Shown here in pieces: positions 44,192 through 52,714 of a stretch of 64,000 bases of DNA. Source of the DNA: Gammaproteobacteria bacterium (GTDB taxonomy: Bacteria; Pseudomonadota; Gammaproteobacteria; Burkholderiales; Rhodocyclaceae); the NCBI GenBank assembly GCA_018824085.1, contig JAHJHI010000049.1, forward strand, positions 1 to 64,000. The letters run 5' to 3'. How positions within the stretch are numbered: the stretch's first letter is position 1; every line of letters starts with the position of its first letter. The notes under the pieces are model-generated. The model had not been told where the DNA came from and did not search any database. It was given only the letters and a program-made list of their open reading frames with translations. Both the position numbers and the translations under genes were made by a program.

Positions 44192-47086
44192 GTGACACAG
44201 CAACTTCTGACTCCCCACCAGAGCCAGTACTACGCGTGGCTACTGACCCGCCGTGCAGCAGGCGACAGCGTGGAGTCGCTCGCAACCACCCTTGTGGACT
44301 CGCAGGTTGACCTCAACCCCCATCAGGTGGAGGCAGCGCTGTTCGCGTGTGCCAATCCGCTCTCGCGAGGCGTCATCCTGGCCGACGAGGTCGGGCTCGG
44401 AAAAACCATCGAAGCCGGGCTCGTGATCTCCCAGCGGTGGGCCGAGCGCCGTCGCCGCATCCTGATCATCGTGCCGGCCAACCTGCGCAAGCAATGGCAT
44501 CAGGAACTGCAGGACAAGTTCAATCTGCAGGGTGTGCTGCTGGAAGCCAGGAGCTACAACGCCCTTCGCAAACAGGATTGTCCGAATCCATTTCAGATGG
44601 CGTCCGGCCCCGTCATCTGCTCATACCAGTTCGCGAAAACGAAGGCGGACGACATCAAGGCCATCGACTGGGACCTGGTCGTGCTCGATGAAGCGCATCG
44701 GCTGCGCAACGTCTACAAGACCAGCAACGTGATCGCCAAGACGCTGAAAGACGCGCTGGCCCACGTTCACTCCAAGGTGCTGCTGACCGCGACGCCGTTG
44801 CAGAACTCGCTGCTGGAGCTTTACGGTCTGGTCAGCATGATCGACGACCGCGTCTTCGGTGACATCGACAGCTTCCGCTCACAGTTCACCGCACAGTCCA
44901 GGGAACAGGCATTTGCCGCACTGCGCACCCGGCTCGCACCGGTCTGCAAACGCACGCTGCGCCGCCAGGTTCAGCAATACGTCCCCTACACCGCGCGCAG
45001 GGCCATCGTCGAAGAGTTCACCCCCTCAACCGAGGAGCGGGAGCTGTCCCGCCTCGTCGCCGACTATCTGCGGCGCCCCAACCTGAAGGCGCTGCCGGAA
45101 GGGCAACGCCAACTGATCTCCTTGGTGCTGTGGAAGCTGCTGGCGTCTTCCACGCACGCCATCGCGGGCGCGCTGGAAACCATGACCAAGCGTTTGCAGG
45201 GAAAACTGGACGAGTCGGCGAATCTTCCCGACCTGACTGACGAGCTCGATGAGGACTACGAATCGCTCGATGAGATCAAGGAGGAGCGCGCCGACGAATG
45301 GGGCAAGGGCGGGGGCGGAGAGGACGCCGCGACCTCATCGTCCACTGTCAATGAGCGGGAGACCTTGGCGCAGGAAATCGCGGAGCTGCAGCACTTCAGG
45401 ACACTGGCGACCAAGATCCGCGAGAACGCGAAAGGCACCGCGCTGCTGACCGCGCTGGACAAGGCCTTCGCCGAACTGGAACGGCTGGGCGCAGCAAAGA
45501 AGGCCATCATCTTCACCGAATCGAAACGCACGCAGGCCTATCTGCTTTCGCTGCTCGAAAACACGCCCTACGGCAAGGGCATCGTGCTGTTCAATGGCAC
45601 CAACAGCGACGCACGGGCGCAGGCCATCCATGCCGAGTGGCTCAAGCGGCACGCAGGCACGGATCGCATCACCGGCTCGAAAACCGCCGACACCCGCGCG
45701 GCACTGGTCGAGCACTTCAGGGATCGCGGCACCGTCATGATCGCCACCGAGGCCGGCGCCGAAGGCATCAACCTGCAGTTCTGCTCGCTCGTCATCAACT
45801 ACGACCTGCCGTGGAACCCGCAGCGCATCGAACAGCGCATAGGCCGCTGCCACCGCTACGGGCAGAAGTTCGACGTGGTGGTGGTGAACTTCGTCGATCG
45901 CAGCAACGAAGCCGACGCCCGCGTCTACGAACTGCTGGACCAGAAATTCCAGCTCTTCGACGGCGTATTCGGCGCCAGCGACGAAGTGCTGGGCGCCATC
46001 GGCTCCGGCGTCGACTTCGAGCGGCGCATCGCCGACATCTACCAGAACTGCCGCGACCCCGAGGCCATCAAGGCCAGCTTCGAACAACTGCAGCACGACC
46101 TTTCCGGCGAAATCAGCGAGGCCATGGTCAAGACGCGGCAAATCCTGCTCGAGAACTTCGATGAAGAGGTTCAGGAAAAGCTGCGTATCCGGGCCGAAGA
46201 CAGTCGAGCCACGCGAAGCAAGTATGAGCACATGCTGCTGGACCTCACGCGTGCCGAGCTGGCGGATTGCGCCCTGTTCGACGACGACGGCTTTGTGCTG
46301 CAGCGCCTGCCCGCCAGCGCCTTGCATGATGTTGAGCTTGGGCGGTATGAACTGCCTCGCCGATCCGGCGATTCCCACCTCTATCGTATCGGCCACCCCC
46401 TCGCCGAATGGGTGACGGAGCAGGCCAAGAACCGTGAGTTGCCCGGCACGAAGCTGGTGTTCGATTACGAGGCCTACGGCACGCAGATCAGCACGCTCAA
46501 ACCCTATCGCGGCAAGACCGGCTGGCTGACGCTGAAGCTGGTGTCGGTTGAAGCGCTCGGAAACCTGGAACAGCGCCTGCTGGTGGCGGCCGTCACGTCA
46601 GACGGCCATGTGCTCGAAGAAGACGACCCCGAAAAGCTGCTTCGCCTGCCCGCGCATGCGCAGCCAGCGGAACACGCCGACGCCGAAGTCCCCACCCTCA
46701 TCGGGGAGATCGCGGCACGCAAGTCAGCCGTGCTCCGGGAAATCAACCAGCGCAACCTGAGCTACTTCGAGCTGGAGCTAAACAAGCTGGACGCGTGGGC
46801 AGACGACCTCAAACTCGGACTTGAGCAGGAGATCAAGGCAATAGATCGAGACATTAAGGAAGTGCGACGGCAAGCCACTATTTCGCCGACATTAGAGGAA
46901 AAGTTGACCCTGCAGAGGCAACAAAAAGACCTCGAAGCTAGAAGAGCAAAACTTCGCCGAGAAGTCTTTGATCGCCAAGATGCCATCGAACTAGAACGGA
47001 ATGAACTTATTGCAGAGCTTGAGAGGAGAGTTCAGCAACAGGTTTTTGAGCAAAATCTATTCACGATGGAATGGGAGTTAAGGTGA
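44192..47086 (+). CDS. SNF2-family helicase/ATPase of a defence-like operon
   Basis: About 964 aa, SNF2/RapA-like superfamily 2 ATPase. Walker A is DEVGLGKT (about residues 65-72), the DEAH box LDEAH (about 165-169), motif III TATPLQN. The second helicase lobe shows IIFTESKRTQAYLL, TEAGAEGINLQFCS and the arginine-finger motif QRIGRCHRYGQ. The C-terminal third is charged and predicted coiled coil. I prefer GTG 44192 (AGAGAGGA 9 nt upstream; MTQQLLTPHQSQYYAW matches relatives) to ATG 44168. Relatives include the DrmD helicase of DISARM and lone SNF2 genes in defence islands. Its stop overlaps the next start (TGATG). The last 250 bp become AT-richer, matching the following gene. Confidence 0.85.
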   Translation: MTQQLLTPHQSQYYAWLLTRRAAGDSVESLATTLVDSQVDLNPHQVEAALFACANPLSRGVILADEVGLGKTIEAGLVISQRWAERRRRILIIVPANLRKQWHQELQDKFNLQGVLLEARSYNALRKQDCPNPFQMASGPVICSYQFAKTKADDIKAIDWDLVVLDEAHRLRNVYKTSNVIAKTLKDALAHVHSKVLLTATPLQNSLLELYGLVSMIDDRVFGDIDSFRSQFTAQSREQAFAALRTRLAPVCKRTLRRQVQQYVPYTARRAIVEEFTPSTEERELSRLVADYLRRPNLKALPEGQRQLISLVLWKLLASSTHAIAGALETMTKRLQGKLDESANLPDLTDELDEDYESLDEIKEERADEWGKGGGGEDAATSSSTVNERETLAQEIAELQHFRTLATKIRENAKGTALLTALDKAFAELERLGAAKKAIIFTESKRTQAYLLSLLENTPYGKGIVLFNGTNSDARAQAIHAEWLKRHAGTDRITGSKTADTRAALVEHFRDRGTVMIATEAGAEGINLQFCSLVINYDLPWNPQRIEQRIGRCHRYGQKFDVVVVNFVDRSNEADARVYELLDQKFQLFDGVFGASDEVLGAIGSGVDFERRIADIYQNCRDPEAIKASFEQLQHDLSGEISEAMVKTRQILLENFDEEVQEKLRIRAEDSRATRSKYEHMLLDLTRAELADCALFDDDGFVLQRLPASALHDVELGRYELPRRSGDSHLYRIGHPLAEWVTEQAKNRELPGTKLVFDYEAYGTQISTLKPYRGKTGWLTLKLVSVEALGNLEQRLLVAAVTSDGHVLEEDDPEKLLRLPAHAQPAEHADAEVPTLIGEIAARKSAVLREINQRNLSYFELELNKLDAWADDLKLGLEQEIKAIDRDIKEVRRQATISPTLEEKLTLQRQQKDLEARRAKLRREVFDRQDAIELERNELIAELERRVQQQVFEQNLFTMEWELR

Positions 47087-49887
47087 TGATTGATACGCAC
47101 GACTACCCAGGCTCACGCTGGTGGAAGTTCGACTTTCACAATCACACGCCTGCGTCGCTGGACTACAAGGGCAACAAGACCATCACGCCGCGCAAATGGC
47201 TGCAAGACTATCTGGCCGAGGACATTCAGTGCATTGTCGTCACCGACCACAACACCGGCGGCTGGATCGACAAGCTGAAGGCAGAACTGGCGACGTTGAA
47301 GCAGGAAGATGCGGCAAAGTGGGGAACAGTGACACTATTTCCCGGCATGGAGTTGTCGTGCAACGGTGGCGTGCATCTGAAAGTGATTCTTGACCCGACG
47401 AAAGGCACCTCAGACATTGACGCTATTCGCGGTAGCGTCGGTTATTCGGGCACACCAGGGGACAGCAATGGCGTAACCAGTCAAAGCGTTGAACAGGTCA
47501 TTCGTACTATTCAGTCGTCGGGTGGAGTCGCTTGTGCCGCGCATGTCGATCAACCCAAAGGCCTGCTGGTCTCACTAACGGACCACAACACCCTTCAGCC
47601 GATCTTCAAACTATTGGATGCAATCGAGGTTATAAATCCAGCAGCAACCTGCTTACAGCCTCATGCTGCGGCCTTAACAGACATCGCTTTCGTACTCGGA
47701 TCTGATAGTCACCAACCTAAAGACATTGGCCGAGGCTACACATGGGTGAAGATGTCAGCCCCTTCCATAGAAGGCTTGAAGCTGGCACTTCTTGATCCTG
47801 AATCAGCCATCCGCCGCAGTGACAGATGCCCAAACTACCCACAACAACTAAGCCATCCGAAGATCAAGAGCATCACGGTTGAAAAGCTGTTCCTAAGACG
47901 GAAGGACCCACTCACGATCCATTTCAACCCCGGCTACAACGCCTTGATTGGTGGCAGGGGAAGTGGAAAGTCGACGATATTGGAGTGCCTACGCTTGGGG
48001 TTGGCACGAGCAAACGAATTGATGGCAGTACGATCCGACAGCGCGTTGAGGCAATCATTTGAGAACTTCAAGAACGAAAAAACAGGGCGCCATCAGCTTG
48101 GGATGATGCTTCACGATACGCGCATCTCGGTCGAGGTGTCCAAAGGACACGGTAATCTTGAAGAGCGGTTTGAGTATCGATGGAGCAAAGGAGCTGACGC
48201 CAAGTTTGCAGTGTCGGTGCGGCGCTTGGACCGCGGTACATGGCAGGCAACGCAACTAACCGAGGAGCAAGCTCGCAACAACTTCCCGGTCAAGATTTTC
48301 AGCCAGAAGCAAATTCTTGCGTTAGCCGACAACCCTCAGCATCTGATTCATTACATCGACGATGTGCTGGGGGGTACCAAGGAGGCTTGGGCGCAAGGCT
48401 TCGCAATCAAGCGAGAGGTATTGACGGCGGCCAGAAAGCGCGTCCACGCACTGGAGCTTGAGATCGCGCAGAAGCCTGCTGTTGAACTTCAGCACAAGGA
48501 GGCATCGCGCAAGGCCAAGGTCTTCGCAGCCTCGAACTTTGGCGAAGCACTCAAAGCCTACCAGCGCGCTGGCAAACAACAGCGAGCGGTAGCCGGATTT
48601 TTCAAGGAGCTTGGCGATGAGGTTCAGGCACTGCAAACCAGTGTCGAGAAAGCCGTCAATCTGAAAACTCTGGCGCTTACCGACTTCGCGGATACGACAC
48701 CAGCTGAACAAGCGGAGAAGCAGGCGACGGAAACATTGACACAAAAGCTCGCTCGAAACTTCGACCAGATCACGACCTTGGTTGCCAGCATGCAGGCAGA
48801 CCTTAATTTTGCGAAAGTGGCCAGTGGCGCGAGCGCATGGCACCAGGAAAACAAAGTGCCTCTCGATGAGTACGCAAGCATCGTGGCGGAACTCAATGCC
48901 CAAGGCATCACCAACGCAGAAGAAGCTTCCCAGGCCGTGGCGCTCGAAGAGAAGCTAAAAAAGCAGTTGGATCAGTTCAATGCCATCAGTACCAATCTTG
49001 AGCACGCTCGAAAAGCCATTGTGGATGCGCAAGCCGCGTTGCACCAGGAACGTCAAGGTTTGACTGTGTTGCGGCAAGACTTCCTTGATCAAGTGCTGGT
49101 GAGCGTGCCTTCATTGAAGATCACGCTGAGCACTATGGCCGATGCGGAAGACGGTGCCATCAGTCTGCGGGAGAAACTTCGCATTGAAACGGAAGGTACT
49201 TTCGCAAAGGAAATCTACGGCGAGACCGATGACGATCCGCCCAAGCCTTGCGGCATGGTCTGGGACTTGGTGAATCCAGCCTTGGCATCGTCCGTGCCTG
49301 AGCGGTTGCAGGAGATCAAGCAGTCTCTTGAGGAGAAGAACGAGCAGGTGCTGAACACCAAGCTGCATGGAAAGTTCGTCAAGAGGTTACGGGACATGAA
49401 GCCAGAAGTCGCTTCGGTCGTCTTCGACGAACTAGCGGCCTGGTTCCCAGAGGATGCAGTTGATCTTCAGTACAAGCGTGACGAGTCGAGTTCGTTCCAA
49501 AGTCTTCAGCAGGCATCAGCAGGTCAGAAAACTGCAGCCATCTTGTCGTTCCTGCTGGCACACGGCAGTGAGCCACTGCTGATGGATCAACCCGAAGATG
49601 ACCTCGATAACGCGCTGGTCTCTGAGTTGGTGGTGAAACAACTCAGAAACAACAAGAATCGCCGCCAACTTATTGTCATTACCCATAACGCCAACATCGT
49701 CGTGAACGGCGACGCCGAACTGGTCATGCCTATGGAATTCGTGGGCGGTCAGATCGTGAACAACACGGCAGGTGGGCTACAGGAGAGGGCAGTGAGAAAG
49801 AAGGTCTGCGACATCATGGAGGGCGGGGAAAGGGCCTTCGAGCAACGTTACAAGCGAATACTGAAAGATATGCGAGAGAAGGTTTAA
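47086..49887 (+). CDS. TrlF-like protein: PHP domain fused to SMC/ABC-type ATPase
   Basis: About 933 aa. The N-terminal PHP metal-dependent hydrolase domain has H18-N-H20 (KFDFHNH), D54-H55 (VVTDHN), the PGMELSCNGGVHLKVI segment, ACAAHVDQP and GSDSHQP, so most metal ligands are intact. An ABC/SMC-like ATPase follows: Walker A GGRGSGKST near residue 289, a long coiled-coil middle, the signature SAGQK near 811 and Walker B LLMDQPEDDLD near 831. The domain order matches TrlF-family proteins found near RNA-repair or defence genes. It probably hydrolyses a phosphodiester after ATP-gated sensing of nucleic acid. Start 47086 has GGGAG and AAGG upstream; ATG 47071 is also in frame. GC content is visibly lower than flanking genes. 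Confidence 0.82.
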   Translation: MIDTHDYPGSRWWKFDFHNHTPASLDYKGNKTITPRKWLQDYLAEDIQCIVVTDHNTGGWIDKLKAELATLKQEDAAKWGTVTLFPGMELSCNGGVHLKVILDPTKGTSDIDAIRGSVGYSGTPGDSNGVTSQSVEQVIRTIQSSGGVACAAHVDQPKGLLVSLTDHNTLQPIFKLLDAIEVINPAATCLQPHAAALTDIAFVLGSDSHQPKDIGRGYTWVKMSAPSIEGLKLALLDPESAIRRSDRCPNYPQQLSHPKIKSITVEKLFLRRKDPLTIHFNPGYNALIGGRGSGKSTILECLRLGLARANELMAVRSDSALRQSFENFKNEKTGRHQLGMMLHDTRISVEVSKGHGNLEERFEYRWSKGADAKFAVSVRRLDRGTWQATQLTEEQARNNFPVKIFSQKQILALADNPQHLIHYIDDVLGGTKEAWAQGFAIKREVLTAARKRVHALELEIAQKPAVELQHKEASRKAKVFAASNFGEALKAYQRAGKQQRAVAGFFKELGDEVQALQTSVEKAVNLKTLALTDFADTTPAEQAEKQATETLTQKLARNFDQITTLVASMQADLNFAKVASGASAWHQENKVPLDEYASIVAELNAQGITNAEEASQAVALEEKLKKQLDQFNAISTNLEHARKAIVDAQAALHQERQGLTVLRQDFLDQVLVSVPSLKITLSTMADAEDGAISLREKLRIETEGTFAKEIYGETDDDPPKPCGMVWDLVNPALASSVPERLQEIKQSLEEKNEQVLNTKLHGKFVKRLRDMKPEVASVVFDELAAWFPEDAVDLQYKRDESSSFQSLQQASAGQKTAAILSFLLAHGSEPLLMDQPEDDLDNALVSELVVKQLRNNKNRRQLIVITHNANIVVNGDAELVMPMEFVGGQIVNNTAGGLQERAVRKKVCDIMEGGERAFEQRYKRILKDMREKV

Positions 49888-51581
49888 TGGTGTCTAAGCA
49901 AAAACTAGAACTGACTTGGATCGGGAAGGAGAAGCGGCCGAGACTTGAGCCGCGCATCCTTCTTGAAGATCCCGTCAAGTCTTACCACGCCCAGCACCGC
50001 GTGACGGATAGAGATCTGTTCAACAACCGGCTGATTTTTGGTGACAACCTGCTGGCGCTGAAGGCGCTGGAGCAGGAGTTCTCGGGCAAGGTGAAGTGCG
50101 TGTTCATCGATCCGCCCTACAACACCGGCAGCGCTTTCACCCATTACGACGACGGGCTGGAACATTCGATCTGGCTGGGGCTGATGCGCGACCGGCTGGA
50201 AATCATCCGGCGCCTGCTGGCTGAGGATGGTTCGTTGTGGATCACGATTGACGACAACGAGGCGCACTACCTCAAAGTGCTATGTGACGAAGTGTTTGGG
50301 CGTGCGAACTTCGTAGCAAATGCGATTTGGCAGAAGAAGTACACCGTATCGAACGACGCTAAATGGTTGGCAGATACGCACGACCACATCCTCATCTACG
50401 CAAAGAACAAGGAAACGTGGCGCCCCAATCGCCTTGAGCGAACTGCGGAAATGGACAGCCGCTACAGGAATCCCGACAACCACCCGAAAGGTCCTTGGAA
50501 AGCCACCCCCTTGTATGCGAAGCGCACAGGCTCGGAGAAGGAGCAGGCGTTCTCCTTTCGATTCAAGAACGGCGTTGTGTGGACTCCTCCTCGCGGCACT
50601 TCACCCAGGTTTCCGGCGGAAGCTCTCCGACAAATGGATGAGAACGACGAAATCTGGTTTGGCAGCAACGGTGACGCAAACCCTTCGAGAAAGACCTTCC
50701 TCAGCGAGTTGAAGCTATCGGCCCCGCCGGCACCTACTCTTTGGCTCCACAGTGACGCGGGCAACAATCATGAGGCACGAGAAGAGGTCAAGGCAATTAA
50801 CCCGCACGATGCCTTCGCCACACCTAAGCCCGAGAAATTGCTCAAGCGAGTTATCGGATTAGCGACCAACCCCGGCGACCTCGTCCTCGATTCCTTCGCC
50901 GGTTCCGGCACCACCGGCGCCGTGGCCCACAAGATGGGCCGCCGCTGGATCATGGTGGAGCTGGGCGAGCACTGCCACACGCACGTCATTCCGCGTCTGA
51001 AGAAGGTGATCGACGGCGAGGACAAGGGCGGCGTCACCGAAGCGGTCGAGTGGAAAGGCGGCGGCGGTTTCCGCTACTACAAGCTCGCGCCCAGCCTGAT
51101 CGTGAACGACCGCTGGGGAAATCCGGTCATCAACCCGGAATACAACGCGGCGCAACTGGCCGAGGCGCTGGCCAAGCTGGAAGGCTTCAGCTACGCCCCG
51201 TCGGAGTTGCACTGGTGGCAGCACGGCCATTCGAGCGAGCGCGATTTCATCTATGTCACGACGCAGAACCTGTCGGCGGAACAACTGCAGGCACTGTCGG
51301 ATGAAGTCGGCAGCGAGCAGAGCCTGCTGGTGTGCTGCGCCGCTTTTCACGGGGTGAGCGCCGCCGCGGCGTCGGAGCGCTGGCCCAACCTGACGCTGAA
51401 GAAGATTCCGAAGATGGTGCTGGCCCGCTGCGAATGGGGTCACGACGACTACAGCCTGAATGTGGCGAACCTGTCGATGGCGGCGCCGGAACCCGAGACG
51501 ACAGCCGCCGCCCGGCCAAGCCGCAAGGACGCCCGGACACCCGATCTGTTTGGCGATGTTGCCGGTGACGAAGCGCCATGA
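49887..51581 (+). CDS. Type III-like (beta class) DNA adenine methyltransferase
   Basis: A 564-aa Mod-like amino-methyltransferase. The catalytic motif IV DPPY (about residues 75-78) precedes the AdoMet-binding motif FAGSGTT (about 337-343), the order of beta-class enzymes such as type III Mod. The intervening part (about 130-325) is the expected target-recognition region, and its DNA is less GC-rich than both flanks. The start overlaps the TrlF stop (TAATG), and the stop overlaps the RhuM start (ATGA). It should modify host DNA, probably N6-adenine, at the site sensed by the Res-like partner two genes on. Confidence 0.88.
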   Translation: MVSKQKLELTWIGKEKRPRLEPRILLEDPVKSYHAQHRVTDRDLFNNRLIFGDNLLALKALEQEFSGKVKCVFIDPPYNTGSAFTHYDDGLEHSIWLGLMRDRLEIIRRLLAEDGSLWITIDDNEAHYLKVLCDEVFGRANFVANAIWQKKYTVSNDAKWLADTHDHILIYAKNKETWRPNRLERTAEMDSRYRNPDNHPKGPWKATPLYAKRTGSEKEQAFSFRFKNGVVWTPPRGTSPRFPAEALRQMDENDEIWFGSNGDANPSRKTFLSELKLSAPPAPTLWLHSDAGNNHEAREEVKAINPHDAFATPKPEKLLKRVIGLATNPGDLVLDSFAGSGTTGAVAHKMGRRWIMVELGEHCHTHVIPRLKKVIDGEDKGGVTEAVEWKGGGGFRYYKLAPSLIVNDRWGNPVINPEYNAAQLAEALAKLEGFSYAPSELHWWQHGHSSERDFIYVTTQNLSAEQLQALSDEVGSEQSLLVCCAAFHGVSAAAASERWPNLTLKKIPKMVLARCEWGHDDYSLNVANLSMAAPEPETTAAARPSRKDARTPDLFGDVAGDEAP

Positions 51582-52714
51582 ATGGCAAACCCGGTGCAAA
51601 GGGCCCGGCTGATGCGCCTCGCGAGCCTGTCGGTGGAGTTCTGCAGTCGGGTGCTCAGAGCGCGTTCCTGCTCTATCAGACCGAGGACGCGCAGACGCGC
51701 GTTCAGTTGCGGCTGCATGGCGATTCGGTCTGGGTGACGCAAAAGCAGCTCGCGGAGCTGTATCAGGTGAGTGTGTCCACCATCAATGGTCACCTGCGCG
51801 TGCTGTTTCAGGACGCGGAGCTGGCGGCCGATCGAACTATTCGGAAATTCCGAATAGTTGCCCGGGAAGCCGCGCGGGACGTGGAAAGGCTGGTGGATCA
51901 CTACAACCTTGAGGTGATCCTGCACCTGGGTTACCGGGTGCGCTCGCACCGTGGAGCGCAGTTCCGCCGCTGGGCGACCAGACAGTTGCAGGACTATCTG
52001 GTCAAAGGGTTCCTGCTGGATGACGAACGCTTCAAGGCGGGTCAGGACGCCGACTATTTCGAAGAGCTGCTGGCGCGCATCCGCGACATCCGCTCTTCGG
52101 AAAAGGTGTTCTGGAAGAAGGTGCTGGACATCTTCGCCACCAGTATCGATTACGACCCGAACGCGGCCACCTCGCAGCAATTCTTCGCCACGGTCCAGAA
52201 CAAGATGCACTGGGCGGCGCACGGACATACCGCTGCGGAGTTGCTGGTATTGCGCGCCGATGCGCAGGCGCCCTACATGGGGCTGACCAGTTGGCAGGGG
52301 CAGACCAGGGGCGGGCTACCGCGCAAGGCGGACGCGGGCATTGCCAAGAATTACCTGAACGAGGCGGAAGTGGGAACGCTCAATCGCATCGTCAATGCCT
52401 ACATCGAAGTGGCGGAACTGCAGGCCAGCGCAAAGCAGCCGATGACGATGCGCGACTGGGTCACTCAGCTGGATGATTTCCTGCGGCTGACGCGCAAGGA
52501 CATCCTGACCCACGCGGGCAAGGTTTCCGCGGATGCCGCGCTGGCCAAGGCTCAGGCGGTCTATGCGCAATATCAGCAGCTCACCCGGGAACAACTCGGC
52601 ACCACACCTTCGCAGGTGGAAAGAGACTTCGAAGCTGCGATAGCACAGCCGGTCAAGCGGCTTGAGAAGACGAGAAAAGCCGCACCCAAAAAGAAGCAGG
52701 GAGATGATCAATGA
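51578..52714 (+). CDS. RhuM-family protein
   Basis: A 378-aa protein of the virulence RhuM family. It contains an N-terminal HTH-like segment (VWVTQKQLAELYQVSVSTIN, about residues 48-67) and the family hallmark RLVDHYNLEVILHLGYRVRS followed by FRRWATRQLQDYLVKGF. The C-terminus is lysine-rich (KKKQGDDQ). RhuM proteins occur in pathogenicity and defence islands, often beside restriction genes; their biochemical activity is unknown. It lies between the methyltransferase and the restriction subunit with 4-nt overlaps at both ends, which argues for a component of the same system rather than a passenger. Confidence 0.85.
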   Translation: MNGKPGAKGPADAPREPVGGVLQSGAQSAFLLYQTEDAQTRVQLRLHGDSVWVTQKQLAELYQVSVSTINGHLRVLFQDAELAADRTIRKFRIVAREAARDVERLVDHYNLEVILHLGYRVRSHRGAQFRRWATRQLQDYLVKGFLLDDERFKAGQDADYFEELLARIRDIRSSEKVFWKKVLDIFATSIDYDPNAATSQQFFATVQNKMHWAAHGHTAAELLVLRADAQAPYMGLTSWQGQTRGGLPRKADAGIAKNYLNEAEVGTLNRIVNAYIEVAELQASAKQPMTMRDWVTQLDDFLRLTRKDILTHAGKVSADAALAKAQAVYAQYQQLTREQLGTTPSQVERDFEAAIAQPVKRLEKTRKAAPKKKQGDDQ

